A DNA stretch of 64,000 bases, from positions 1-64,000 of the forward strand of contig DATJAO010000063.1 of assembly GCA_035516175.1 (NCBI GenBank), given 5' to 3'. The position numbers and the translations under genes are program-made. The notes under the pieces are model-generated. The model was not told the DNA's origin, made no database searches, and was given only the letters and a program-made list of their open reading frames with translations. This DNA is from DASPSR01 sp035516175. Its GTDB lineage: Bacteria > Nitrospirota > UBA9217. Positions 8,304 through 16,782 of the stretch are shown here, piece by piece (position 1 is the first letter of the stretch; each line of letters begins with the position of its first letter).

Positions 8304-8639
8304 ATGTTTTTTAATACGCTTAGCTGTCAGAACATCGGTCCAGAGGAGCTGACCGAAAAGATGAAATCAGGTGAGGATTTCTTTCTCCTCGATGTGCGGA
8401 CACCAACAGAGCATGCAGCACAGGCAATCGAAGGGTCATCCCTAATCCCGCTTCAGGAGCTCGGGGGCAGGATCGATGAACTCCCCCGGGACAAGGACAT
8501 CGTTGTGTACTGCAGAGTAGGAAATCGAAGCGCTTATGCCTGTGCGCATCTCGCACGGATGGGATATAACGTAAAGAACCTTGAAGGCGGAATCATGCTA
8601 TGGAATATGTCTGGAAACGTCTTGATGACGGGGGCGTAA
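8304..8639 (+). CDS. Single-domain rhodanese (PspE/GlpE-like sulfurtransferase)
   Basis: The 111-residue protein is one rhodanese domain with the active-site loop CRVGNRS; catalytic Cys70 takes a sulfane sulfur as a persulfide. The family motifs DVRTPTEHAAQAIEGSSLIPL and the C-terminal GGIMLW are present. There is no signal peptide, so it acts in the cytoplasm. A strong ribosome site (AGGAGGAG) precedes the ATG. The gene lies downstream of a sigma-54-like promoter and leader, recalling phage-shock pspE control, though no psp genes are present. Remnants of TolC-type and DUF2892-type membrane proteins follow, and rhodanese plus DUF2892 is a common pairing. Confidence 0.9.
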   Translation: MFFNTLSCQNIGPEELTEKMKSGEDFFLLDVRTPTEHAAQAIEGSSLIPLQELGGRIDELPRDKDIVVYCRVGNRSAYACAHLARMGYNVKNLEGGIMLWNMSGNVLMTGA

Positions 8640-8964
8640 CGAAGAAAGCGAGGAATCGTAAAATTACTTTTTTTATCATCTACATCTTGCTAATCTTCGT
8701 TCTCACTCTTGCAGTGGCGGTTTACAGCTACGCTGCCAAGAGCCTCACCCTTGAGGATGCTGTCGAGATGGCACAGCGGAACAATCCCCGGATCAAGACA
8801 TCGGATGATCAGGTTGAAGATGCCGACTCGGGCGTGCTTCGCTGTGCATCAGTATTGCTTCCGAAGGTGACGCTCTCCGAGTCCTGGAGCAAGGCAGCAA
8901 CCCACTCATGGGGCCTGGCACCAACCTGAACCAGGAGAATGTGACGCCGTTCACGGGCTGCTAG
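8600..8964 (+). pseudogene. TolC-family outer membrane efflux protein, truncated and frameshifted
   Basis: The frame overlapping the end of the rhodanese gene gives a hydrophobic signal segment and then the TolC-type N-terminus: LTLEDAVEMAQRNNPRIK, followed by LPKVTLSESWSK. After about 8898 the frame shifts by one; the family-typical NPLMGPGTNLNQENVTP (compare NNP-x2-FGTKLNQ-x2-FT in TolC proteins) continues until TAG at 8962-8964. The remaining roughly 350 residues of the barrel and helical domain are missing, because a CBS gene starts at 9063. This is a decayed fragment. The functional start is uncertain; a TTG at 8687 is possible. Confidence 0.75.
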
Positions 8965-9062
8965 ACGAAAGAGTACTGCAAGGTCGCACTCCCGTCGATC
9001 GAGACGAGGGCGAAGAATGAAAAAATCTTTCGAAATTAAAAAATGCAAGGAGGTAAAAGAGA

Positions 9063-9491
9063 ATGGGAATCTGTGCATGGCATATCATGCGGGAGAAGAT
9101 CAGTGCGCGGCCCGATGCAACGGCACGTGAGGTGGCAATGAAGATCATCTCATCGGGTCTGGCCGCGATGCCGGTCGTGGACGACACCCATGAGATCCTG
9201 GGTGTTGTGTCGGAGAACGCTATTCTTGACGCGATTCGGGAAGACCAGGACCTGGAAAACATTCTGGCGTCAACGATCATGGTGCCTGCGCCGGTCATAG
9301 CTGATGCAGGCACATCGACTGACGAGCTCATTAAGCTGCTCCTAAAGAGCTGCTGCTCCGTCGTCATGGTAGTTAAGGACAAGAAGTATGTGGGTGTAGT
9401 GAGCAGACACATGCTGATGGATATCTTCACCTCCCCCCACTATGCGCGGTTCGCTGCAAAGGAGCGGCAGGCCCCGTTTGCGTGCAAATAA
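9063..9491 (+). CDS. CBS-domain pair protein
   Basis: The 142-residue protein consists of two CBS motifs: about residues 8-60 (IMREKISARPDATAREVAMKIISSGLAAMPVVDD, ending GVVSE) and 75-130 (APVIADAGTSTDELIKLLLKSCCSVVMVVKDKKYVGVVSRHMLM). Such stand-alone pairs bind adenine nucleotides and act as energy-state sensors on partner proteins. An AGGAGG site sits seven bases before the ATG. The partner is not evident: the neighbours are a TolC fragment upstream and a broken DUF2892 gene downstream. Confidence 0.88.
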   Translation: MGICAWHIMREKISARPDATAREVAMKIISSGLAAMPVVDDTHEILGVVSENAILDAIREDQDLENILASTIMVPAPVIADAGTSTDELIKLLLKSCCSVVMVVKDKKYVGVVSRHMLMDIFTSPHYARFAAKERQAPFACK

Positions 9492-9604
9492 TAAAAGCAA
9501 AGGCAAGGGCATCAAGCAGGGGTCAAAAAATCATAGGCCTGAAAGCTTTTTACGTCCTGGTACCTGGCCCATGCGACTCTTTTATAACCAGGAGAAAAGA
9601 GTAA

Positions 9605-9822
9605 ATCGCAAACACAAAAACGTGGTCTCTTGAAAGGCTCGTCCGGCTATTGGCCGGGGTTCTCGTGTCCGGGAGCGTGCTCTTCGGTCACTTCGTGCAC
9701 CCGGGGAGGTTCATATTTCAGGCTTTGTGGGCCTCGTGCTCGCGATTTTTGCCTTGACAGGCCTCTATCCGGTGAGTATTATACTGTACGTTTTTGGCGC
9801 GATGGAGCATTATAAATTTTAA
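9605..9822 (+). pseudogene. DUF2892 (YgaP-like) inner-membrane protein, frameshifted
   Basis: Two adjacent frames together encode a typical DUF2892 protein: WSLERLVRLLAGVLVSGSVLFGHFVHPGRFIF (from about 9623) and then, one frame off, GFVGLVLAIFALTGLYPVSIIL up to the TAA at 9820-9822. Two membrane helices with an ER-x2-R start and a P-x-S/A-x2-L C-terminal motif define the family. The first frame has an upstream stop at 9602-9604 and no ATG/GTG/TTG start, so there is probably a second lesion near the N-terminus. This is a pseudogene unless the assembly is wrong here. Confidence 0.7.
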
Positions 9823-9857
9823 TGTTATGGAGCCGGTGCTAGAAGGGAGTTCATACC

Positions 9858-10058
9858 ATGCCGTTTTACGAATATATATGTGAGGCCTGTGGCAAGGATT
9901 TTGTGCTGCTGCAGTCACTGACAGCCAAGGCGGAAGATACGGTCTGCCCATATTGCAATGAGAAGAAAGCCAAAAAAATGGTTTCCAAGTTCTCTTCTTA
10001 TGGTTCAGGCGAGCACGCAAGCTGCGGCACAGGGGGGCATTCCTGGGGCGGAGGCTGA
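9858..10058 (+). CDS. FmdB-family zinc-ribbon protein
   Basis: The 66-residue protein starts MPFYEYICEACGKDF, the hallmark of the FmdB/CxxC-CxxC family (PF09723), with a second pair CPYC forming the zinc ribbon. A Gly/Ser/His-rich tail includes one more Cys. FmdB was named as a putative regulator next to formamidase genes, but most members have no defined role. A GAAGGGAG site precedes the ATG. The gene stands alone and ends at the terminator at 10104-10139. Confidence 0.88.
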   Translation: MPFYEYICEACGKDFVLLQSLTAKAEDTVCPYCNEKKAKKMVSKFSSYGSGEHASCGTGGHSWGGG

Positions 10059-10103
10059 GGCGTATAAGCGGATCTGCCGGGTGCAGATCTTAAAATTGTA
10101 TGG

Positions 10104-10139
10104 AAGGCCTGAGAGTCGGTATGATTCTCAGGCCTTTTT
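10104..10139 (+). terminator. Rho-independent terminator
   Basis: An 11-bp stem (10104-10114 with 10126-10136) rich in GC at its base leads into TTTTT. It lies 45 bases after the FmdB-like gene. Confidence 0.85.
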
Positions 10140-10280
10140 GTGCATGCGAACAAGTTCTAAGCTCGAAGCACGGGACCATAGATATTTTTTTTAAGTCCGT
10201 GTGCCAGAATGCTTTAAAATCTATATATTCGACATTTTCTAAAGACAAGGATTTCAGAATCAGAGATCATCTTAACTATT

Positions 10281-11201
10281 ATGCCCAACGTTTCCCTTCG
10301 TACATTTCTCCATCCCCGTTACTGGTATGCATGGCCGGTTCTTGCGCTTATGCATATCTTGAGCTGGCTGCCAAGCTGCGTACTTTGGGTACTGGGAAAC
10401 GCGCTCGGCGGTTTTTTCTATCTCTTCCCCTCTCCAGCGCGCCGCGTTGCCGTCAGAAATCTAGAGCTCTGCTTCCCGGAGATGGATCAACGGGAACGCC
10501 GGCGGCTGCTCCGTCGCCATTTCCGGCTCAGCGGTTTTGCCGTCGTGAGCCTCAGTGTCGCCTGGTGGGCGCCTCAGTGGCGGGTCAAACGGTTCGTCGC
10601 ACTGCGTAATCGTAACCTACTAGACGAAACGCTTAAAAGCGGAAAGAACATTATTTTGCTTACCCCCCATTTTATCGGACTCGACATAGGTGGTTCGCGC
10701 CTGACCGTTGAAGGTAACTTCGTGAGCATGTACCGGAAATCCAGAAATCCCTTTTTTGAGTACCTGTTCCAGAGGCGCAGCCGGTTCGGTGCACCGGTGG
10801 TGGAACGGATGGCCAGTTTGAAATCGCTCATCAAGTATATTCGCGAGGGCTGGCCGTTCTATTACCTGCCGGACCAGGACCTGGGCGAACGCGCAAGCGT
10901 GTTCGTTCCCTTCTTCGGTGTTCCCGCAGCAACCGTGACCGCTCTCAGCCGCATTGCCCAAAGCACGAATGCGGCAGTCCTCCCCTGCATCACCCGCATG
11001 CTGTCCTGGGGCCGGGGCTACGAGATATGTTTGTATCCTCCCATGCAAGATTTCCCGAGCGAAGACCCCTTGGACGATGCTAAACGGATGAACGAGGAGG
11101 TCGAGAAGTGGGTCCGCGAGATGCCGGAGCAGTACATGTGGTCCTACCGGCGCTTCAAGACCCGTCCGAACAACGAGCCATCCCTCTATAATAAACAATA
11201 G
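10281..11201 (+). CDS. LpxL/HtrB-family lipid A acyltransferase-like protein
   Basis: The 306-residue protein belongs to the lysophospholipid acyltransferase superfamily, LpxL/HtrB branch (PF03279). It has an N-terminal membrane segment (about 15-50), the catalytic H-x4-D motif HFIGLD (His130/Asp135), the acceptor-binding MYRKSRNP region, and the C-terminal PEQYMWSYRRFKTRP motif typical of lauroyl/myristoyl transferases. These enzymes add secondary acyl chains to Kdo2-lipid IVA at the inner membrane. The call implies a lipopolysaccharide-bearing outer membrane. The start lacks a strong ribosome site; family length supports the ATG at 10281. No other lpx or kdt genes are adjacent. Confidence 0.88.
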   Translation: MPNVSLRTFLHPRYWYAWPVLALMHILSWLPSCVLWVLGNALGGFFYLFPSPARRVAVRNLELCFPEMDQRERRRLLRRHFRLSGFAVVSLSVAWWAPQWRVKRFVALRNRNLLDETLKSGKNIILLTPHFIGLDIGGSRLTVEGNFVSMYRKSRNPFFEYLFQRRSRFGAPVVERMASLKSLIKYIREGWPFYYLPDQDLGERASVFVPFFGVPAATVTALSRIAQSTNAAVLPCITRMLSWGRGYEICLYPPMQDFPSEDPLDDAKRMNEEVEKWVREMPEQYMWSYRRFKTRPNNEPSLYNKQ

Positions 11202-11363
11202 GACTGCACGTCGAAGAAGTCCGCGGAGATGGCAGACACATATTGGAGCCCTGAACCCCTGTCACCAACAAAACCGAGGATGCAGACTGAGAGAACAAAG
11301 GCGCTCGGACCTTTTGTTTTATAGTTTGTATCCTGTATCCTAAATCGTGTATCATAGCAAATC

Positions 11364-12089
11364 ATGAGTGCCTGGAAATTCCTTGATACAGGCCCCAACA
11401 TCGGTGCGTACAACATGGCCCTTGACGAGGAACTGCTTGCGCGGGCTCAGGCAGGGGATGCCATGCCAGTGCTCCGGTTCTACGGATGGACACCCCCTGC
11501 AGTCTCGCTCGGCAGGTTTCAGAAGATCGAGAATGCGGTGAATGCCGATGCCTGCAAACGGCTCGGTTTTGACATCGTGCGCCGGATCACCGGTGGCCGC
11601 GCCGTACTCCATCATCACGAACTCACCTACAGCATCATCTCACGTACGGACAACCCGCTCTTCCCTCCCGACGTTCTTGGCACGTACAAAATTATTGCCG
11701 CCGGCCTTCTCGCCGGGCTTAGGAATCTCGGGGTCCATGCGGATATGGTCTCGCGTTCGGACCGTCACGCTGCGCTAGTAAAAAAAGAAACGAAAGACCC
11801 TGCCTGTTTTTCTTCCCCCTCGTGGTATGAGATTCTGGTTCAGGGGAAAAAGATCGTTGGCAGTGCACAACGCAGAGTAACCGGCGCTTTTCTCCAGCAC
11901 GGCTCCATTCTCATCGGTTATGATCCATCACTCGAAGCTCAGGTCATTCACGGCAGCGGCACACTTGAGGCCATTACCTGCATCGAACGGGAACTCGGCA
12001 GGGATGTCACCCTTGAGGAAGTGAAGCATGCGTTCAAAGAGGGATTTGCTCAAGCGCTCGGGATAATGTTTGTAGAGGCGTTATCATGA
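11364..12089 (+). CDS. Lipoate-protein ligase / octanoyltransferase (LipM/LplA family)
   Basis: The 241-residue BPL/LPL-fold enzyme attaches lipoyl or octanoyl groups to lipoyl-domain lysines. Visible are NMALDE, the RRITGGRAVLHHHELTYS loop that binds the acyl-adenylate or acyl chain, and GKKIVGSAQRR with the conserved lysine. Cys148 in ACFSSPSWYEI sits where Bacillus subtilis LipM has its catalytic cysteine, so an octanoyltransferase using acyl-carrier protein is more likely than an ATP-dependent ligase. A separate C-terminal LplA accessory domain is absent, which agrees. No gcvH, lipA or dehydrogenase genes lie nearby. Confidence 0.88.
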   Translation: MSAWKFLDTGPNIGAYNMALDEELLARAQAGDAMPVLRFYGWTPPAVSLGRFQKIENAVNADACKRLGFDIVRRITGGRAVLHHHELTYSIISRTDNPLFPPDVLGTYKIIAAGLLAGLRNLGVHADMVSRSDRHAALVKKETKDPACFSSPSWYEILVQGKKIVGSAQRRVTGAFLQHGSILIGYDPSLEAQVIHGSGTLEAITCIERELGRDVTLEEVKHAFKEGFAQALGIMFVEALS

Positions 12090-12187
12090 TTTTATAGAAA
12101 TGCTCAGATGCGCGGTTTCGCGATAAACGCAGGTTTTCTTTAGGTAAAAAATCGTGTCGCTTAGAAGCGCTTTCTTTATGGCAGCTA

Positions 12188-13159
12188 CTAGATATGGTTT
12201 CTGAGCATGAGCTCAATAGGGTGGGGGTTAAGGTAATACTGCTTCTTGAGATATTCCACGTTGTATTTCCTCACATAGTGCTGCAGCAGAGTAAGGGGAA
12301 CGATTAGCGGCACCAGTCCTCTGTGATAACTTTCGATGACCTCCTGAAGTTCCTGTTTTTCATCCGACGTAAGTCGCTTCTTGAAGTATCCTGTCATATG
12401 CTGAAGCACGTTAGTATTCTTCTTTGCCGTTGCAATGAGCCGTAGCCCTTCCATCAGGGCGGTGATGTACTTTTCATGAAGCGCCTCGCGATGATATCTC
12501 TTCGATTCAGCCACCAGATTTCCGAGCGCAGCGTAGTGCTTCGGACTGTGGGCAAGAGTGAGCAGTTTGTTCATGGTGTGGAACGAGACCAGGTCTCCCA
12601 AGGTGTCTTTCTCCCGCACCTGTTCCTTCCATCGTTTAAACACGAATACCCTCTCGATGAAGTTTTCTCTTAGTGCGGGGTTCTGGAGCCGGCCCTCGTC
12701 CTCCACCGGGAGAAGGGGAAATCGTTTCATGAAAGCCCCGGCGAATATACCGATGCTGCGCCCCTTCAACACGCCTTCCGGCGTGTAGAGTTTTACACCG
12801 CGCATGCCTGAACTGGGTGATCTGCTCTTGAACACGAAGCCACAGAGATCCATCCGTTCGAGCTCAGATAGTTTCTCATTCGTCCATCGAATCATACGGT
12901 TCGTATGATCGATGCCCGTATTAACGGTCACGAGGCGCGGCGCGTCAGGATCACCGACGAGGTGCATGGCATCCCGCGGCACGGGCAGTCCGCTCTCGAC
13001 TTCGGGGCAGACAGGCACCCACTCGACATATTTGCCGAGGGTGTTCCTCAGAAAAGGGTCGAGCTTGTGCCCGCCGTCGTAGCGGACCTTTTCGCCGAGG
13101 AGGCAGGAGCTGATGCCGAGTTTTATTTTACCATGCATACCCAGTTTAGAGGGTATCAC
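12188..13159 (-). CDS. DUF523-DUF1722 fusion protein (YbbK/YbgA type)
   Basis: The 323-residue protein joins an N-terminal DUF523 domain (about 10-150; LGISSCLLGEKVRYDGGHK and CPEVESGLPVPRDAMHL with conserved cysteines) to a C-terminal DUF1722 domain (about 190-320; HTMNKLLTLAHSPKHYAALGNLVA and the HHYVRKY-like end). The fusion is widespread in Proteobacteria and sometimes sits beside photolyase genes; its biochemical role is not established. The reported start is GTG at 13159; an ATG at 13138 is almost as likely, because neither has a clear ribosome site. It converges on the lipoate gene. Confidence 0.85.
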   Translation of the reverse strand: MIPSKLGMHGKIKLGISSCLLGEKVRYDGGHKLDPFLRNTLGKYVEWVPVCPEVESGLPVPRDAMHLVGDPDAPRLVTVNTGIDHTNRMIRWTNEKLSELERMDLCGFVFKSRSPSSGMRGVKLYTPEGVLKGRSIGIFAGAFMKRFPLLPVEDEGRLQNPALRENFIERVFVFKRWKEQVREKDTLGDLVSFHTMNKLLTLAHSPKHYAALGNLVAESKRYHREALHEKYITALMEGLRLIATAKKNTNVLQHMTGYFKKRLTSDEKQELQEVIESYHRGLVPLIVPLTLLQHYVRKYNVEYLKKQYYLNPHPIELMLRNHI

Positions 13160-13405
13160 AGGACCACCATGAATGCAATGAGTTCCATCAGAGGATGTTG
13201 ACTCCAGAGTAAATGGCTTATATAATCGAAGTAAATCGAATACAGGATTTCTCGTCCCGTGTGTGTGATTAAGAGATACTATCGGGAATGGAGGTCTCCC
13301 TGTAAAAAAAGAGATTGTTCCACTGCTTTATTCCTCATTTTGTCCTATTTCTTATTTATTGCGTGCGAATTAAAATGCGGGCGCGTCACGACCAGGGAGG
13401 CAACA

Positions 13406-14350
13406 ATGAAGGCGGTCGTTTTCAACAAATATGGCGGAAACGAAGTGGTGGAGATCAAGGACGTGCCGATGCCGACCTGCGGGCCGGAGGATGTGATGAT
13501 CAAGGTGTACGCCGCAAGCATCAATCCAGTAGATTGGAAGGTCAGGTCCGGCCACATCAAGATCATCACGGGGAGCAAATTCCCGAAAATACTCGGGAAC
13601 GAGTGTGCAGGAGAAGTGACCGAGACTGGCATCCGGGTGAAGAAATTCAAAAAGGGAGATCACGTTGTCGGGTGGCCCAGTGTCCGCCGCCTCGGTGCCT
13701 TTGCAGAATACACCTGCTCGGGCGAAACGTCGACGTTTCCAAAGTCCAATAATATAACCTTCGAAGAGTCGACATGCATCCCGATCGCCGGGCTTACCGC
13801 GCTCCAGGCTCTTCGGGACAAGGGTCGGATATCTTCGGGCAAGAAGGTCCTTATCAACGGCGCCTCAGGGGGGGTTGGGCACTTCGCGGTCCAGATCGCG
13901 AAGATCTTCGGAGCGGAAGTCACCGGGGTCTGCAGCGAGGCAAACGTGGATTTCGTAAAGAACCTGGGTGCTGACAGGGTGATCGATTATACACAACAGG
14001 ATTTCACCAAAGGCACTGAGCGCTACGATATCATATTCGACGCCGTGGCCAAGCGCTCCTTCGGAGAGTGTAAGAGCGTGCTCATGCCGAACGGCTGTTA
14101 CGTCAGCACGCTTCCTTCCCTTTCTGTTGTTGTGAGCCAGTACGGAACAAGTTTTTTTACCGCCAAGAAGGCCCTGACCATCTGGGTCGCTCCGAATGAG
14201 TCTGATCTCGCGTGGATGACCAGTCGGATCGAGACGGGCAAAATCAAGGTCATGATCAGCATGGTCTATTCCCTCGAACAGGCCAAAGAAGCTCTTGCGC
14301 ACAGCGAGGCCGGGAAGGCGAGGGGAAAGATCGTGCTCAAAATGATATAA
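13406..14350 (+). CDS. Zinc-free MDR-family NAD(P)-dependent oxidoreductase
   Basis: The 314-residue medium-chain dehydrogenase/reductase has a GroES-like N-terminal domain (MKAVVFNKYGGNEVVEIKDVP...GNECAGEVTETG) and a Rossmann domain with the NGASGGVGHFAVQIAK nucleotide loop. Zinc-binding cysteines are missing, which places it with quinone oxidoreductase/enone reductase-like enzymes. The start is the ATG at 13406, seven bases after AGGGAGG; the frame continues upstream without a better start. A lipoprotein with a SnoaL-like fold follows after 18 bases, so they are probably cotranscribed. The substrate is unknown. Confidence 0.88.
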   Translation: MKAVVFNKYGGNEVVEIKDVPMPTCGPEDVMIKVYAASINPVDWKVRSGHIKIITGSKFPKILGNECAGEVTETGIRVKKFKKGDHVVGWPSVRRLGAFAEYTCSGETSTFPKSNNITFEESTCIPIAGLTALQALRDKGRISSGKKVLINGASGGVGHFAVQIAKIFGAEVTGVCSEANVDFVKNLGADRVIDYTQQDFTKGTERYDIIFDAVAKRSFGECKSVLMPNGCYVSTLPSLSVVVSQYGTSFFTAKKALTIWVAPNESDLAWMTSRIETGKIKVMISMVYSLEQAKEALAHSEAGKARGKIVLKMI

Positions 14351-14368
14351 GGAAAGGCGGGACGCTAC

Positions 14369-14917
14369 ATGTATGCACGGTTTGGTATCGCAATCGCAGG
14401 GATGCTGCTTGTTGCAGCAACAGGGTGCGCACCGGTGAAGTATGACTCGCTCCGGCAGCAGGTGCAGCTTCTCACTGATCAGAACGATGTCATCGCGGAG
14501 GCAAACAGACTGTTCATCTGCACGGACAACAGGGACTGGCAGTGCGTAAAGGACGTGTTCGCACCTGAGGTCCTGTTCGATATGACCTCGCTCACAGGAG
14601 GCCAGCCGTCAAAGCTTACGCCCCAGCAGATCGTTGACGGCTGGGACCAAGGCCTCAAGAACCTCAAGGCAATCCACCACCAGGCCGGCAACTACCAGGT
14701 CATGCTCAAAGGAAACGAGGCAGATCTCTTCTGTTACGGCATTGCGTTCCATTACCTGCCCAACCCGTCGAACCAGAACACGCGGACCTTTGTCGGCAGC
14801 TACAATTTTCACCTCATAAGGGCTGATGCCGGCTGGAAGATAGACCTGTTCAAATTCAACCTGAAATATATCGACGGTAATAAAGACCTTGGCGCTATAA
14901 GCAAGGAAAACAAGTAA
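14369..14917 (+). CDS. Lipoprotein with SnoaL/NTF2-like fold
   Basis: The 182-residue protein has a type II signal peptide with lipobox VAATGC (Cys20 lipidation site) and a short helical linker. A C-terminal part of about 130 residues follows the NTF2/SnoaL pattern: an N-terminal helix, D-x-FAPEVLFDMT, IVDGWDQGLKNLKAIHHQAGNYQV, then strands ending GWKIDLFKFNLKYIDGN. Such domains bind small hydrophobic ligands, or only serve as folds. It is anchored in the inner or outer membrane and is probably cotranscribed with the MDR oxidoreductase 18 bases upstream. Confidence 0.7.
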   Translation: MYARFGIAIAGMLLVAATGCAPVKYDSLRQQVQLLTDQNDVIAEANRLFICTDNRDWQCVKDVFAPEVLFDMTSLTGGQPSKLTPQQIVDGWDQGLKNLKAIHHQAGNYQVMLKGNEADLFCYGIAFHYLPNPSNQNTRTFVGSYNFHLIRADAGWKIDLFKFNLKYIDGNKDLGAISKENK

Positions 14918-15042
14918 ATGATGTGAGGTTGCATTTTAGAGAGAGTTTGCGAACCGATCTTCTTTCCAATAACCTGTTCCATCACCGATCATGCGTCGGT
15001 ATGGTAAGATAGAAAATCTCTCCGGGGGCTAAGGAGATAATT

Positions 15043-15843
15043 ATGGCGGCAGGTGCTCAAATACCTCAACCTCAAGACATCATGTTATCCGGCCAAAGAC
15101 TGCATTTCTGGCGAGGTGGGACGGGCCCCGGCCTGTTGCTGCTTCACGCAGCCTGGGGGGATGCCGAAATGTCCTGGAGAAGCGTATGGAACCAACTTTC
15201 CACCTCTTTCATGGTCATCGCGCCCGATCTCCCCGGATTCGGACAGTCATCGGGATTGCCCCGCCCCTCGCTCTCAGCGATGTCCCAACTGCTCCAGCAG
15301 CTTCTTGATGCACTAAACGTGGATAGCGTCATGGCTGTCGGAAATTCATTTGGTGCGGCAGTTGCCATCCAGTTTGCCGGAGACTTTCCGAACACGGCCT
15401 CCCAGCTCGTTCTTGTGAATGGGGGCTATATGCCTCCCGTTCCGGGTCTTGCCAGGAAGCTCGCTGCCTTACCGCTCCTGAACCAGGGATTCCGCCTTCT
15501 CATTCGACATCTCTCTTTTTCTTCGCACGCCCTGAAAAGATCCTTTGTCGATGCTCCCAAACTACCCCTTGGCTTTTTCGAAAAAATACTGCAATATGCT
15601 CCTGTATACTCTAAAATATCTTTTGATACCATCATGAACATCTCAGGGCCTCTGGCAAAGCCCCTTGTTCCCACGCTCCTCCTGTGGGGATCCCAAGACG
15701 GCCTGGTGCCCTTGAAGCAGGCCCAGGCGCTTCAGCAGTGGATACCCGGTGCCCAACTCATTGCAATCGAAGGAGCAGGCCATATGCCACAGGTCGAACG
15801 TCCCGACGAATTTGTGGCATCTATCGTGGGTCTGAGGCATTAG
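15043..15843 (+). CDS. Alpha/beta hydrolase
   Basis: The 266-residue alpha/beta-hydrolase has the nucleophile elbow GNSFG (Ser102), an oxyanion-hole region near LLLLHAAWGD, an acid residue in GSQDGLVP and the catalytic His in GAGHMPQVERP. A lid region (about 130-195) is hydrophobic. The relationship is to the broad esterase/haloperoxidase/MhpC-like group; the substrate cannot be assigned. AAGGAGATA precedes the ATG at 15043. The extradiol dioxygenase gene follows after 43 bases; MhpC-type hydrolases act on ring-cleavage products, but the dioxygenase here is of the YgiD type, so a shared pathway is only a possibility. Confidence 0.85.
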   Translation: MAAGAQIPQPQDIMLSGQRLHFWRGGTGPGLLLLHAAWGDAEMSWRSVWNQLSTSFMVIAPDLPGFGQSSGLPRPSLSAMSQLLQQLLDALNVDSVMAVGNSFGAAVAIQFAGDFPNTASQLVLVNGGYMPPVPGLARKLAALPLLNQGFRLLIRHLSFSSHALKRSFVDAPKLPLGFFEKILQYAPVYSKISFDTIMNISGPLAKPLVPTLLLWGSQDGLVPLKQAQALQQWIPGAQLIAIEGAGHMPQVERPDEFVASIVGLRH

Positions 15844-15886
15844 ACAAGGACCTGGGAATGTTGCGTCTTTTAGGGAGCTTACGCAT

Positions 15887-16684
15887 ATGAAAAAGAAAAT
15901 GCCGGTACTCTTTATCGGGCACGGATCACCGCTTAACATTGTGCTGGATAACAGCTATACTCAGAACCTGGCGGCACTGGGAAAGAGCCTTCCCAAGCCA
16001 AAGGGGATCATGGTCATATCCGCTCACTGGCTTACCAACGGTACTTTCGTCGCCTGCATGGAAAGACCCAGGACCATTTATGATTTTTACGGATTTCCCA
16101 AGGAGCTGTACGATATGCCTTATCCAAGTCCCGGTGCGCCGGATGAGGCGGAGTTTGTGACAAAAATCGTCAGGAAAACGGCTGTGCAATGCAATCTCGA
16201 CTGGGGGCTGGACCACGCTTCCTGGGCAGTCCTCAGACATATCTATCCGCAGGCGGACATCCCCGTGTTCGAAATGAGCCTCGATTATACGTTCAATGAA
16301 TGGCACCCGAAACCGGTCCAGTATCACTATGATCTTGCAGCGGAGCTTTCGGAGCTGCGGAACCGGGGAATATTGATCATCGGGAGTGGGAACATCGTAC
16401 ATAATCTCGGGCTGCTTGATTTTGAGGACATCGACGCGAAACCGTTCAACTGGTCTATAGAGTTCGATGAGCAGGTGAAGGCCAACCTGCTGAGCAGAAA
16501 CCACCGAGACCTGGTCCATTACCCGAACATGGGACGGACTTCATCTCTGGCAGTGCCGACCCTGGACCACTATTTGCCCATGATCTATGCCATCGCCCTT
16601 TGGGAAAAAAACGAACCTCTCACGTTTATCCATGAGGGGTTTCAATACGGCTCGATCTCGATGCGATGCTTTCATATTGGGTAG
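15887..16684 (+). CDS. ygiD: Class III extradiol dioxygenase, YgiD/DODA type
   Basis: The 265-residue enzyme belongs to the LigB superfamily. It starts LFIGHGSPLN, with a metal-ligand His in GHGSP, another in SAHW (about residue 47), and the C-terminal TLDHYLPMIYA block with the third histidine. E. coli YgiD is a zinc-dependent 4,5-DOPA extradiol dioxygenase; related proteins open catecholic rings. Length and end (GSISMRCFHIG, compare GSLSMRSF in family members) are complete. It sits 43 bases after the alpha/beta hydrolase, probably in the same transcript. The physiological substrate in this organism is unknown. Confidence 0.9.
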   Translation: MKKKMPVLFIGHGSPLNIVLDNSYTQNLAALGKSLPKPKGIMVISAHWLTNGTFVACMERPRTIYDFYGFPKELYDMPYPSPGAPDEAEFVTKIVRKTAVQCNLDWGLDHASWAVLRHIYPQADIPVFEMSLDYTFNEWHPKPVQYHYDLAAELSELRNRGILIIGSGNIVHNLGLLDFEDIDAKPFNWSIEFDEQVKANLLSRNHRDLVHYPNMGRTSSLAVPTLDHYLPMIYAIALWEKNEPLTFIHEGFQYGSISMRCFHIG

Positions 16685-16782
16685 AATGGGAGAATTACGG
16701 GGACCAGGGCGTAGGACTTGATGAGCCACTCCGTGCTTTAACGAATGATCTGATCGTCGCCGCATAACAACAGGTGAATCCC

